Shown here: positions 42,680 to 52,468 of the stretch, one piece after another | How positions within the stretch are numbered: position 1 is the first letter of the stretch | How the letters are laid out: the number at the start of each line of letters is the position of its first letter | Assembly: GCA_017525915.1 (NCBI GenBank) | Contig: JAFXSC010000008.1 | Span: forward strand, 81,046-145,045 | DNA length: 64,000 nucleotides | Reading direction: 5' to 3' | DNA from: Ruminococcus sp. | GTDB taxonomy: Bacteria > Bacillota > Clostridia > Oscillospirales > Ruminococcaceae | Made by a program: the position numbers and the translations under genes | The notes under the pieces: generated by a model | Databases searched by the model: none | What the model saw: only the letters and a program-made list of their open reading frames with translations | What the model was told of the DNA's origin: nothing

Positions 42680-42835
42680 ATATAATTCATAATGCATAAT
42701 TCATAATTATTTAATTCGGAATTCAGAATGCGGAATTCCGAATAGTGGTGTCCCTTCGGGACGGATCTGAATTATCATCGCCGCTGGCGATACAACAACT
42801 AAGCACTATGCACTAATCACTGACTACATTCTGAG
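42680..42835. repeat. Dispersed repeat unit between rpiB and tsaB
   Basis: Tandem ATAATTCATAATGCATAATT-like units, a CGGAATTC / GAATTCCG dyad (42717-42742), a CCCTTCGGGAC hairpin, a CGCCGCTGGCG hairpin, and a tail CTAAGCACTATGCACTAATC. The block runs into the last codons of tsaB. The left part occupies the promoter position of rpiB. Confidence 0.6.
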
Positions 42836-43532
42836 TTCTTAGCTCCAAATCCTTTTCAGCCTTTACCTTCTGGAGGTAGCTGACCTCCAGCTCATCGGGC
42901 GTTACCGCCTTCAGAGAAGCTCCGGCAAGGCATATTCCTGCCGCGTTCTGCAATCTCGCGTACGGCGGCGCTATTGTGAACATCGGTGAGCTGTATGCCG
43001 TGAAGAAGTCACCTGCACCGTCGCCGCAGAGAAGCACCTCTCTGCCGTTCATGGCAAGCTCCTGTGCAAGCTCATCGCGTGAGATGAGCCTTTCTTCAGT
43101 CAGTGGTTCTACCGCATAGCCGTCGCTCCTGTAAAGGCAGTTGTACACAAGATCGCCTCTTGCGTTCATAACGGCACAGATATCGCCCTTGTGCGCGATG
43201 TTATTGCAGGCAAGCCCAAGCAGTGTAGATACTCCGCAGCACTTGATATCAAGTCCGAAGGCAAGCGCCTTCACTGCGGCAACTCCTATCCTCAGCCCCG
43301 TGTAGGAGCCGGGACCGTTTGCCACAGCGACCGTTCCGATATCCGCCATTGCCTTCCCGGACTGAGCGATGATATCCTTCACCATAGGCATTATCACCTG
43401 TGAGTGCGTCTTCTGGGTGTAGAGAGCGCTCTGTGCGAGGAATACCTCGGTCTCTGTGTCGAAAAGCGCCGCAGAAGCGGTCTTTCCTGAGGTGTCAATG
43501 CCAAGTATCAGCAAATCTGTCACCGTCCTCAA
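42813..43532 (-). CDS. tsaB: tRNA threonylcarbamoyladenosine biosynthesis protein TsaB
   Basis: Partner of TsaD in t6A37 modification of ANN-reading tRNAs. 239 residues from the first possible start; ILGIDTSGKTASAAL and ANGPGSYTGLRIGVAAVKALA are diagnostic. The start is uncertain (TTG at 43532, GTG at 43523, or a later TTG), all overlapping tsaE. The last residues (LRTQNVVSD) are written in repeat-like DNA, so the C-terminus may have been replaced by a repeat insertion. Confidence 0.92.
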   Translation of the reverse strand: MRTVTDLLILGIDTSGKTASAALFDTETEVFLAQSALYTQKTHSQVIMPMVKDIIAQSGKAMADIGTVAVANGPGSYTGLRIGVAAVKALAFGLDIKCCGVSTLLGLACNNIAHKGDICAVMNARGDLVYNCLYRSDGYAVEPLTEERLISRDELAQELAMNGREVLLCGDGAGDFFTAYSSPMFTIAPPYARLQNAAGICLAGASLKAVTPDELEVSYLQKVKAEKDLELRTQNVVSD

Positions 43533-43938
43533 TAATTATCTCACGTTCAAGCTCTCCGAGCGTGTTTATCGTGATGTAAATGGTGTCCTTCGGGAGAAAT
43601 TCCGCGATATTCTCCGACCACTCGACCGCCGCGACGTTCTCATCGAAGGGGTAGTCATAGAAGCCTGTGGACTCCAGACCTTCCTCGTCCGCAATGCGGT
43701 ACATATCGAAGTGGTAGAGTGTGATGTCCCTGCCGCGGTACTCGTTGACCAGCGCAAAGGTGGGGGAGGAGACATTGTCTGCAAGTCCCATGCCTATCGC
43801 TATGCCGCGCGTGAAGGTGGTTTTTCCTGCACCGAGCCCGCCCTTGTAGGCTATCATGTCTCCGGGACGGAGGAGCCTTCCGAGCTTTTCGGCAGCGGCT
43901 ATGCTCTCCTCCGGGGAATGGGTAACAATTCTTATCAT
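43495..43938 (-). CDS. tsaE: tRNA threonylcarbamoyladenosine biosynthesis ATPase TsaE
   Basis: P-loop ATPase needed for the t6A37 cycle with TsaB and TsaD. 147 residues; Walker A GGLGAGKTTFTRG, then SSPTFALVNEY and the Walker-B-like YHFDMYR. Start ATG one base after the fhs stop (TGATATG), stop inside tsaB, so the three genes form a tightly coupled set. TsaD is not in the window. Confidence 0.95.
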   Translation of the reverse strand: MIRIVTHSPEESIAAAEKLGRLLRPGDMIAYKGGLGAGKTTFTRGIAIGMGLADNVSSPTFALVNEYRGRDITLYHFDMYRIADEEGLESTGFYDYPFDENVAAVEWSENIAEFLPKDTIYITINTLGELEREIIIEDGDRFADTWH

Positions 43939-43939
43939 A

Positions 43940-45619
43940 TCAGAAAAGTCCCGAGATACAGCCGTTGTTGTCGCAGTCGATATTCAGCGCAGAGGGAGCC
44001 TTGGGGAGTCCCGGCATTGTGAGGATATCTCCTGTGTATATTACCACGAAGCCTGCGCCGGAGGAAAGTCTCGCGTCGCGGACTGTGATGTTGAAGTTCT
44101 TGGGCTTTCCGAGCAGAGCCGGATTGTCCGAGAGGGAATACTGAGTTTTGGCGATACATACCGGGATATCACGGAAGCCGATGCCCTCTATCTCGCGGAT
44201 AGCCTTGTCAGCCTGCGGCGTGTAGACAACTCCGTCAGCGCGGTATATTTCCCTTGCGATAGTCTCTATCTTATCCTTTATGGGGAGGGAAGTGCTGTAA
44301 AGCGGTCTGAATTCAGATGCGCTGCCGGAGCAGAACTTTATGGTCTCGCAAACCTTTTCGGCAAGCTCCTTACCGCCTTCACCGCCCTTTGCGAATACCT
44401 CGCACATGGAGACCTCTACGCCCATATCTGAGCAGAATTTCTGGACGAAGCTTATCTCGTCGGCAGTATCGGTACTGAAACGGTTTATCGCAACGACTAC
44501 CGGTACATGGTACTTGTGCATATTCTCGATGTGGGTCTGGAGGTTCACTATGCCCTTTTCGAGAGCCCACATATTTTCCTTTGCAAGGTCAGCCTTCTGC
44601 ACGCCGCCGTTGTATTTGAGTGCTCTAATCGTGGCTACAAGAACTACGCAGGCAGGCTTCAATCCGCCGTAGCGGCATTTGATATCAAAGAATTTCTCAG
44701 CGCCGAGGTCAGAGCCGAAGCCTGCCTCAGTGATGCAGTAGTCACCGAGCTTGAGCGCAAGCTTGGTGGCGCGTATGGAATTACAGCCGTGAGCGATATT
44801 TGCGAACGGTCCGCCGTGTATAAAGGCGGGATTGTTTTCAAGTGTCTGCACGAGATTTGGCTTGAGAGCGTCCTTCAGGAGGGCAGTCATAGCACCGCAC
44901 GCGCCTGTCTGTCTTGCGAACACGGGCTCGCCGCTGTAAGTGTAAGCAACGAGGATATTGCCGAGTCTTTCCTTCAGGTCTGCGATATCGGTGGCAAGGC
45001 AGAGGATAGCCATTACCTCGGAGGCAACTGTTATATTGAAGCCGTCCTCGCGCGGTACGCCGTTGGCTTTTCCTCCGAGACCCACTACAACGTTTCTGAG
45101 AGCGCGGTCGTTCATGTCGAGGCAGCGCTTGAACAGTATCCTTCTCGGGTCGATGCCGAGCTCATTGCCCTGCTGGAGGTGATTGTCAATCATGGCGCAG
45201 AGGAGGTTGTTCGCAGCGGTGATAGCGTGCATATCTCCCGTGAAATGGAGGTTTATGTCCTCCATGGGGACTACCTGTGCATAGCCGCCGCCTGCCGCAC
45301 CGCCCTTGATGCCGAATACCGGTCCGAGCGAAGGTTCACGGAGGGCAAGAACTGCCTTTTTGCCTATTTTGCCCATAGCCTCAGCAAGTCCGACGCTTAC
45401 GGTAGTCTTTCCCTCACCGGCTGGGGTAGGATTTATAGCGGTAACGAGAATGAGTTTTCCGTCGTCCCTGAAAGCGGTCTTGGCGTAGAGCTTTTCCGAG
45501 AGCTTTGCCTTATAGTGACCGTAGGGCTCAAGGTCGTCCTCGTCAATGCCGAGGGAAGCAGCGATCTCGCTGATCTTTTTCATTTTCGCGTTCTGAGCGA
45601 TCTCGATATCAGATAACAT
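43940..45619 (-). CDS. fhs: Formate-tetrahydrofolate ligase
   Basis: Makes 10-formyl-tetrahydrofolate from formate, ATP and tetrahydrofolate for purine and Met-tRNA formylation. 559 residues; P-loop TPAGEGKTT, the folate-binding [21 protein letters not shown] region (residues about 96-116) and the LPTAPSALNI-like end ([11 protein letters not shown]) are as expected. ATG at 45619 is eight bases after GGAGGT; ATG at 45625 is too close to it. Confidence 0.96.
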   Translation of the reverse strand: MLSDIEIAQNAKMKKISEIAASLGIDEDDLEPYGHYKAKLSEKLYAKTAFRDDGKLILVTAINPTPAGEGKTTVSVGLAEAMGKIGKKAVLALREPSLGPVFGIKGGAAGGGYAQVVPMEDINLHFTGDMHAITAANNLLCAMIDNHLQQGNELGIDPRRILFKRCLDMNDRALRNVVVGLGGKANGVPREDGFNITVASEVMAILCLATDIADLKERLGNILVAYTYSGEPVFARQTGACGAMTALLKDALKPNLVQTLENNPAFIHGGPFANIAHGCNSIRATKLALKLGDYCITEAGFGSDLGAEKFFDIKCRYGGLKPACVVLVATIRALKYNGGVQKADLAKENMWALEKGIVNLQTHIENMHKYHVPVVVAINRFSTDTADEISFVQKFCSDMGVEVSMCEVFAKGGEGGKELAEKVCETIKFCSGSASEFRPLYSTSLPIKDKIETIAREIYRADGVVYTPQADKAIREIEGIGFRDIPVCIAKTQYSLSDNPALLGKPKNFNITVRDARLSSGAGFVVIYTGDILTMPGLPKAPSALNIDCDNNGCISGLF

Positions 45620-45649
45620 AAACATTACCTCCGTGAAATGATATGTATT

Positions 45650-45678
45650 ATTTTACCACAAACGAAATCAAATTGCAA
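45650..45678 (-). promoter_or_regulatory. Promoter of fhs-tsaE-tsaB
   Basis: Minus-strand TTGCAA (45673-45678), a 17-base spacer and TAAAAT (45650-45655). The leader is too short for a tetrahydrofolate riboswitch. Confidence 0.7.
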
Positions 45679-45784
45679 GTACGCGCATACCATTATTATA
45701 ATACCGGAGCACTTGTTGTTAGATATGCACAAAATTGTTTATAAAAATTTGGAATGTAAATCTTAACTTGTTCATTATTAGTTA

Positions 45785-45813
45785 ATGACAAACGTCTTTA
45801 TATGTGTTATAAT
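45785..45813 (+). promoter_or_regulatory. Promoter of scaffoldin-like gene
   Basis: ATGACA (45785-45790), a 17-base spacer and TATAAT (45808-45813), with a leader of about 55 bases. Between this and the fhs promoter lie about 105 A/T-rich bases with nothing recognised. Confidence 0.7.
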
Positions 45814-45872
45814 CAAAGTAATATATGGCCTGAGCACAGGCTGTAACTATATGATGAAAGGAAATGAAAACC

Positions 45873-47840
45873 ATGAAAAAATTTATCTCCGCAGCCACAT
45901 CTTTGTGTATGGCTGCAACGTCCATGCTATGCAGCATTGCTCCTTCAGTGTCCGCGGCGGACGCGACCAAGACGCTTACTATCGGCACTTACAAGGCGTC
46001 CGGGTCTGAATATGCTGCACAGGGAAGCAAGGTCACCATCTCAGCTGATGCTATTTCCGCAGGAGATGTAAAGATACCTTGTGCTGTTTACCTCGATGAG
46101 AGTACAGCTGACACACAGACAATTGCTATCCCGATCACTGTCAATTCAACAAACTCCGATGTCAAGAACGTAAAGTTTGACCTCATCGACCCCTCAAAGC
46201 CCTATTTCGACACAGCTAAGACCATCACGACAGCTAAAGGTGAGTCGATAACAACAAAGAATGCAGTCATTTTTGCTGCCGGTCTCGATGAGATGGGCGA
46301 CTACGCTCCCACCGGAATACTTAATCTTACTGTTGATTCCAAGCAGGTTAAGGCTGGCGCTGACAACTACTACATCGGCTACGGTCAGAACTTCCCGAGA
46401 GGCTATTCATGGACTGGTTCAAAGTCTGATGATTACCCGGTATTCGTTTTTGACGTTACCTTCCCCAAGGGCACATCTGCCGGAGATTACAAGATCCAGT
46501 TCTGCAACTACATCAAGGATTCACAGGGCAACGCAGCTCTTATGCTTGAGACTGACAACGCAAGATACGCCAACATTGGCAGCCTCTCGAACCTCAATCT
46601 TAATGAGATGACAATTTCCGTTGAAGGCAGCGGAGCTCCTCAGACCGAAGGCGATATCGTGCTTGATTTCGGTCAGTACAATGCAAATCCCGGCGACAAG
46701 GTAACGGTTGAAGCCAAGCTCAAGAAGGGCGCTTCCTGTCCTGTTGGTTCATACGATGTCAAGTTCAAGATAGACAGCCCGCTCTCTATCGTTGCTTACG
46801 GTTCATCGAGTGCCGCTTATGGCAGCGCTTCTATCGAGACCAACAAGGACACTATGCAGGCAAGCTTCATCTGCATGGACTATAACAGCGATCCTCTTAT
46901 GGGTACAGAGGGCGAAGCAGTATTCAAATTCAGCGTTCAGATACCTGACAACTGTCCCGCAGGCAACTACAATGTAGGTCTTGCAAGCGCTGAGATATTC
47001 AAGGGCGGCAAGAACTCCGACGTATGGAGCTGGTCAACAGTCGGCGGTACTATCAATGTAGGCGGCGGCGGTTCCACAACAACTACCACATCAACCACCA
47101 CCACCACCACAGTAACTTCAAGCCAGCCTGTCGGCAGCGGCGATATCGTTCTCGATTTCGGTCAGTACGAAGCTGATCCCGGTCAGAAGGTAACTGTTGA
47201 AGCCAAGCTCCAGAAGGGTGCTTCCTGTCCCGTTGGTTCATATGATGTCAAGTTCAAGATAGGCAGCCCGCTCACTATCGTTGCTTACGGTGCAACAAGT
47301 GCTGCTTACGGCAACGCTTCTATCGAGAACAACAAGGACACAATGCAGGCAAGCTTCATCTGTATGGATAAGAACAGCGATCCTCTTGCAGGTACAGAGG
47401 GCGAGACAGTATTCAAGTTCAGTGTTCAGATTCCTGAAAACTGTCCCGGCGGTACTTATAACGTAGGCCTTGCAAGCGCTGAGATATTCAAGGGCGGCAA
47501 GAACTCCGACGTATGGAGCTGGTCAACAGTCGGCGGTACTATCAAGGTAAACGGCGAGCCTCCGAAGTACAGCGGTGTCGGCGATGCTGACAAGGACGGC
47601 AAGATCACTGCAAAGGACGCTTCTGCTATCCTCAAGCTCGTTGCTGATTACGAAAAGGGTGAGGCTACAATAGACGACGAGAAGATGTTCATCTGCGATG
47701 TAAACCGTGACGGCTTCATCAATGCAAAGGACGCTTCTGCTGTACTCAAGTACTGCGCTGACGTTCAGAATGACTTCACAGGTTCATTCATCGATTACCT
47801 CGTTCAGAATTATCATGTAGACCCCACAAAGCTTGCATAA
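45873..47840 (+). CDS. Scaffoldin-like protein: three cohesin-like modules and C-terminal dockerin
   Basis: A secreted 655-residue protein. Order: signal peptide (1-28, ending SVSA-A), a divergent cohesin-like module (about 33-253), module 2 (260-397), Thr/Ser linker (400-420), module 3 (423-560), dockerin (568-632) with calcium loops DADKDGKITAKDA and DVNRDGFINAKDA, and a short tail. Modules 2 and 3 are about 86% identical. They show the cohesin pattern of PGDKVTVEAKL early, FKFSVQIP late and a closing GGTI strand. Cohesins hold dockerin enzymes; the C-terminal dockerin would plug this protein into a larger scaffoldin or cell-surface anchor, as in R. flavefaciens ScaA. The cohesin call rests on pattern, not a search. 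ATG at 45873 preferred over 45864. Confidence 0.72.
   Translation: MKKFISAATSLCMAATSMLCSIAPSVSAADATKTLTIGTYKASGSEYAAQGSKVTISADAISAGDVKIPCAVYLDESTADTQTIAIPITVNSTNSDVKNVKFDLIDPSKPYFDTAKTITTAKGESITTKNAVIFAAGLDEMGDYAPTGILNLTVDSKQVKAGADNYYIGYGQNFPRGYSWTGSKSDDYPVFVFDVTFPKGTSAGDYKIQFCNYIKDSQGNAALMLETDNARYANIGSLSNLNLNEMTISVEGSGAPQTEGDIVLDFGQYNANPGDKVTVEAKLKKGASCPVGSYDVKFKIDSPLSIVAYGSSSAAYGSASIETNKDTMQASFICMDYNSDPLMGTEGEAVFKFSVQIPDNCPAGNYNVGLASAEIFKGGKNSDVWSWSTVGGTINVGGGGSTTTTTSTTTTTTVTSSQPVGSGDIVLDFGQYEADPGQKVTVEAKLQKGASCPVGSYDVKFKIGSPLTIVAYGATSAAYGNASIENNKDTMQASFICMDKNSDPLAGTEGETVFKFSVQIPENCPGGTYNVGLASAEIFKGGKNSDVWSWSTVGGTIKVNGEPPKYSGVGDADKDGKITAKDASAILKLVADYEKGEATIDDEKMFICDVNRDGFINAKDASAVLKYCADVQNDFTGSFIDYLVQNYHVDPTKLA
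46650..47060 (+). repeat. Cohesin-like module coding repeat, copy 1
   Basis: Codes for residues starting GDIVLDFGQYNANPG and ending GGTINVG. Aligns end to end with 47139-47553; the last 60 or so bases are almost identical in DNA. Confidence 0.85.
47139..47553 (+). repeat. Cohesin-like module coding repeat, copy 2
   Basis: Second copy, starting GDIVLDFGQYEADPG and ending GGTIKVNG, separated from copy 1 by a threonine-rich linker of about 25 codons. Confidence 0.85.
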
Positions 47841-47857
47841 GCATCTTTGAGAATATT

Positions 47858-47888
47858 CCTCCGGGCTTTATGTCCGGAGGATTTTTTC
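47858..47888 (+). terminator. Terminator of scaffoldin-like gene
   Basis: CCTCCGG / CCGGAGG stem followed by ATTTTTT. Confidence 0.85.
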
Positions 47889-47910
47889 GCGAAAAATTGC
47901 CGGGAACGTA

Positions 47911-47939
47911 TTGACAAGCAGATAAAAATGTAGTATAAT
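47911..47939 (+). promoter_or_regulatory. Promoter of Na+/solute symporter gene
   Basis: Perfect TTGACA (47911-47916), a 17-base spacer and perfect TATAAT (47934-47939). The leader to the ATG is about 65 bases. Confidence 0.85.
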
Positions 47940-48012
47940 ATGTATTGGTTTATCACTTTAATAATTTAAAGCTTTACAGGTTCAACACTGTAAGCTGGTA
48001 AGGAGAGATACG

Positions 48013-49608
48013 ATGGGCAGGCAGGCTGCAACATTCGTTATCCTCGCCATATACATAATTATAATGGTGGGGATAGGTTTCTACACTTCAAGACGCACAA
48101 AGTCCACTGAGGATTTCATGCTCGGCGGACGAAGCGTCGGTTCATGGCTGACCGCTTTTTCCTACGGTACCACCTACTTCTCAGCCGTTGTATTCATCGG
48201 CTATGCCGGACAGTTCGGCTGGATGTACGGCGTTTCCGCAACATGGGTGGGTATAGGCAACGCAATAGTCGGAAGTCTTATACCGTTCTTCCTGATAGGA
48301 CGAAGGTCACGACTGATGTCCAATCACCTCGGTGCAAAGACTATGCCTGAGTTCTTTGAGCACAGATTTGACTCGAAGGCTCTTAAAACAGCTTCCGCTG
48401 CGATAGTCTTCATATTCCTCATTCCCTACACTGCATCGGTATACAACGGACTTTCGAGACTTTTCGGAATGGTATTCGACCTCGGCAGCAACGGCTACCT
48501 TATAATCATCGTGGCTATGGCTGTGCTCTCGGCGGTATATGTTACCCTCGGCGGCTACAAGGCAACAGCTCTCAATGACTTCTTCCAGGGTATAATCATG
48601 CTCATAGGCATCGCAACTGTCGTTGTACTCACAGTCAAGGAAAAGAACGGTCTTTCCGAATGTATCGACGCGCTCAATGCTATCAAGGACGACAACGGCG
48701 ATACCAATACGCTCGGTTCACTTTTCGGTCCGGACCCGGTAAACCTTCTCGGCGTTGTGATACTCACATCTCTCGGTACATGGGGACTTCCCCAGATGGT
48801 GCAGAAGTTCTACGCCATCAAGGACGAGCAGGCTATCAGGAAGGGTGCTGCTATCTCGACCCTTTTTGCCCTCGTTGTTGCAGGCGGTTCGTACTTTATG
48901 GGCGGATTCGTAAGACTTTACTGCACAGCTGCTCCTGACGGCACCGGCAGAGAGGTCATAGAACGCGGTTCCAACGGCAAGCTTGTCTACGATAAGATGG
49001 TCCCCGCACTTCTTGACCAGGCGATACCGAATATCCTCATAGGACTCATAGTTGTTCTTGTACTTTCGGCATCCCTGTCAACTCTTTCGTCACTCGTTCT
49101 CACTTCAAGCTCTACTCTCACAAACGACCTTATCAAGCCGCGCTTCAAGAACTTCGACGACAAGAAGCAGATGTTCACGATGCGTATATTCATCGCGGTA
49201 TTCCTTATCATTTCAGTACTCATCGCAAGCCACAAGAACGCTTCTATCTCCACTCTCATGTCCTACTCGTGGGGAGCACTTTCCGGCGCGTTCCTAGGAC
49301 CGTACCTCTACGGTCTGTTCATGAAGAAGGCTTCTAAGGCTGCCTGCTGGTCAAGCTTTATCACCGGTGTTGGCATAAGCCTTACGCACATGGTTCTTTT
49401 CAGCATGAACATAAGCGCATTTGACGGTCTTAAGACTTCTGTAAAGGATATGGGCTGGAAGCTCAACATTCTTTCACCTATCAATGCAGGAGCGTTTGCG
49501 ATGCTCTTATCAATCGCTATCGTGCCGATCGTGAGCTCGTTCACCAAGGCACCAGACAAGAAGGTCGTTGATGACGCCTTCAGCAGTCTTGCAGAACTGA
49601 AAAAATGA
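48013..49608 (+). CDS. Sodium:solute symporter family transporter
   Basis: 531 residues with about 13 membrane helices, the SSS layout. Diagnostic segments are STEDFMLGGRSVGSWLTAFSYG in the first loops, GGYKATALNDFFQG, and the LTSSSTLTNDL stretch near the sodium site. Subfamily and substrate (sugar, proline, carboxylate) cannot be fixed by eye. Single-gene transcript with consensus promoter and strong terminator. The leader contains a small TTTACAGGTTC / AACACTGTAAG dyad of unclear role. Confidence 0.92.
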   Translation: MGRQAATFVILAIYIIIMVGIGFYTSRRTKSTEDFMLGGRSVGSWLTAFSYGTTYFSAVVFIGYAGQFGWMYGVSATWVGIGNAIVGSLIPFFLIGRRSRLMSNHLGAKTMPEFFEHRFDSKALKTASAAIVFIFLIPYTASVYNGLSRLFGMVFDLGSNGYLIIIVAMAVLSAVYVTLGGYKATALNDFFQGIIMLIGIATVVVLTVKEKNGLSECIDALNAIKDDNGDTNTLGSLFGPDPVNLLGVVILTSLGTWGLPQMVQKFYAIKDEQAIRKGAAISTLFALVVAGGSYFMGGFVRLYCTAAPDGTGREVIERGSNGKLVYDKMVPALLDQAIPNILIGLIVVLVLSASLSTLSSLVLTSSSTLTNDLIKPRFKNFDDKKQMFTMRIFIAVFLIISVLIASHKNASISTLMSYSWGALSGAFLGPYLYGLFMKKASKAACWSSFITGVGISLTHMVLFSMNISAFDGLKTSVKDMGWKLNILSPINAGAFAMLLSIAIVPIVSSFTKAPDKKVVDDAFSSLAELKK

Positions 49609-49613
49609 TAACA

Positions 49614-49643
49614 GGGGGAGCGCATGAGCGCTCCCTTCTTTAT
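49614..49643 (+). terminator. Terminator of symporter gene
   Basis: GGGAGCGC / GCGCTCCC stem with an ATGA loop followed by TTCTTTAT. Confidence 0.85.
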
Positions 49644-49679
49644 ATGAACAAAAAAATATGCGGAAATTCCAAAAAATGC

Positions 49680-49708
49680 TTGACAAATGCAAAGCGTTGT
49701 GATAAAAT
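49680..49708 (+). promoter_or_regulatory. Promoter of rplU-prp-rpmA
   Basis: TTGACA (49680-49685), a 17-base spacer and TAAAAT (49703-49708). Confidence 0.8.
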
Positions 49709-49714
49709 ATTATT

Positions 49715-49786
49715 GCCGCTTGTAAACGGGCATAAAGCCGGACGTCTGTCCGCCCCGCAGCAGCGAGTTTATTGAAAAGGCAGGTG
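49715..49786 (+). promoter_or_regulatory. Structured leader before rplU (possible L21 leader)
   Basis: A GC-rich leader with possible pairing around CGGACGTCTGTCCG, placed where Firmicutes carry the L21 autoregulatory leader. The call rests on position and pairing potential only. Confidence 0.4.
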
Positions 49787-49792
49787 CCACAA

Positions 49793-50104
49793 ATGTACGC
49801 AGTTATTGAAACCGGCGGAAAGCAGTATCAGGTAAATGAGGGAGATGTTATCTTCATCGAGAAGCTCGCAGCAGAGGCTGACGAGACAGTTACCTTCGAC
49901 AAGGTCGTTGCTCTCGGAGCAGACGATGGTCTCAAGGTAGGCGCTCCCTATGTTGACGGTGCAGCTGTTTCAGCTAAGGTTATTAAGAACGGCAAGGCTA
50001 AGAAGATCACTGTTTTCACCTACAAGCCCAAGAAGGGTGAGAAGAAGAAGCAGGGTCACAGACAGCCTTACACTCAGGTAAAGATCGAAGCTATCAAGGC
50101 ATGA
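49793..50104 (+). CDS. rplU: 50S ribosomal protein L21
   Basis: 103 residues starting [18 protein letters not shown], the universal L21 start, with the conserved [15 protein letters not shown] end. ATG at 49793 follows AGGTG; an upstream in-frame start would add seven residues. Coupled to prp by an ATGA overlap. Confidence 0.97.
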   Translation: MYAVIETGGKQYQVNEGDVIFIEKLAAEADETVTFDKVVALGADDGLKVGAPYVDGAAVSAKVIKNGKAKKITVFTYKPKKGEKKKQGHRQPYTQVKIEAIKA

Positions 50105-50415
50105 TCCGAGCTGAGTTCTATCAGTCAGAAAATCATTACCGCGGGTTCCGTGTAACAGGTCACGCAGGCTTTGCAGAAAGCGGACAGGATATTGTCTGCG
50201 CTGCGGTCACTTCGGCGTGTATGCTCGCTGCAAATATCATTACGGACGGCTTCCATATCAGTGCTGAAGCAGGCGCAGAGGACAATGTCATGATCTGCAA
50301 AGCCCGTCAGCCTGACGAAAGAGTTCATGCCGTTGTTGATATGCTCGTTCAGCAGCTCGATATGATACGCGGTGAATACCCGGGAACTATCAGAATCTCA
50401 TTTTCGGAGGTGTAA
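50101..50415 (+). CDS. prp: Ribosomal-processing cysteine protease Prp
   Basis: 104 residues of the YsxB/Prp family. The catalytic histidine is in [11 protein letters not shown] and the cysteine in [10 protein letters not shown]. Prp removes a short N-terminal extension from L27 before it enters the ribosome (shown in Staphylococcus aureus). The L27 gene follows and its product carries the expected cleavage sequence, so enzyme and substrate are adjacent. Confidence 0.95.
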   Translation: MIRAEFYQSENHYRGFRVTGHAGFAESGQDIVCAAVTSACMLAANIITDGFHISAEAGAEDNVMICKARQPDERVHAVVDMLVQQLDMIRGEYPGTIRISFSEV

Positions 50416-50419
50416 ATCA

Positions 50420-50704
50420 ATGATCAAGGTTAGTATTCAGTTCTTCGCTCACAAGAAGGGCGTTGGTTCTACCAAGAACGGCCGTGACTCTGAGGCTAAG
50501 AGACTTGGCGTCAAGAGAGCTGACGGTCAGTTCGTAAAGGCTGGCAACATCATCGTTCGCCAGAGAGGTACACACATTCATCCCGGTGAGGGTGTAGGCA
50601 TCGGTTCTGACGATACTTTATTCGCAACTGTAAGCGGTAAGGTAAAGTTCGAGCGCTACGGCCGTGACCGCAAGAAGGTCTCTGTTTACGAGATCGAGCA
50701 GTAA
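50420..50704 (+). CDS. rpmA: 50S ribosomal protein L27 with Prp-cleavable extension
   Basis: 94 residues starting [21 protein letters not shown]. The segment before AHKKG is the Firmicutes extension, cut by Prp after FF (residue 9), which exposes the tail that reaches the peptidyl-transferase centre. ATG at 50420 follows GGAGGTGTAAATCA. End of a three-gene ribosomal operon. Confidence 0.97.
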   Translation: MIKVSIQFFAHKKGVGSTKNGRDSEAKRLGVKRADGQFVKAGNIIVRQRGTHIHPGEGVGIGSDDTLFATVSGKVKFERYGRDRKKVSVYEIEQ

Positions 50705-50723
50705 TCACGCATTACAGACAATA

Positions 50724-50755
50724 AATCCCGAGCTCTCCGCTTGGGATTTTTCTTT
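50724..50755 (+). terminator. Terminator after rpmA
   Basis: AATCCC / GGGATT stem with a 13-base loop, then TTTTCTTT. Short stem, so readthrough into obgE is possible. Confidence 0.65.
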
Positions 50756-50757
50756 AG

Positions 50758-52053
<1,296 letters not shown>

Positions 52054-52054
52054 T

Positions 52055-52468
52055 ATGGACAGAGAATATTTGACCGAGCGTGAGGCTAATAATTACAGTC
52101 CGCTGAGCCTTGCATTCCTCGGCGACAGCGTCTATGATACGCTGGTGAGGGAGTACCTTCTGAGACAGGCGAATATGCCTGTGGCAAAGCTCCATTCCGC
52201 AAAGATAAGGCTTGTCTGCGCGGAGTATCAGTCGGCAGCGTATGACATTCTTGCAGAGAAGCTTACCGAACATGAGCTTGCCGTCCTGAAAAGGGGACGC
52301 AATGCCACCGGAAACACCGTGCCAAAGCACGCCGAGGCGGTGCAGTACCGCCGTGCTACCGCGATAGAGAGCCTTTTTGGTTATCTGTTCCTTACGGGAC
52401 AGAATGAGCGCATCTACGAACTGTTCGGAGTTATGACCTCCGCAGGGGGGGATGCTGCCGATGGCTGA
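52055..52468 (+). CDS. mrnC: Mini-ribonuclease III
   Basis: RNase III catalytic domain without a dsRNA-binding domain; in Bacillus it matures 23S rRNA ends. 137 residues with LAFLGDSVYDTLVREYL and the second metal-site helix ATAIESLFGYLFLTG. Starts one base after the obgE stop (TGATATG) and overlaps the following kinase gene by eight bases, so translation of the three is coupled. Confidence 0.93.
   Translation: MDREYLTEREANNYSPLSLAFLGDSVYDTLVREYLLRQANMPVAKLHSAKIRLVCAEYQSAAYDILAEKLTEHELAVLKRGRNATGNTVPKHAEAVQYRRATAIESLFGYLFLTGQNERIYELFGVMTSAGGDAADG

Noticed and set aside
42680-42812. Possible CRISPR array because of repeated AATTCATAAT units
   Set aside because: Repeats are short, adjacent and degenerate, without spacers of even length or cas genes nearby.
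44507-45616. 369-codon plus-strand frame opposite fhs
   Set aside because: Shadow of formate-tetrahydrofolate ligase; no recognisable domain or start context.
47940-48012. tRNA-like GGTTC arm in the symporter leader
   Set aside because: GGTTCAACACTG does not extend into acceptor, D and anticodon stems; no tRNA fold can be drawn.
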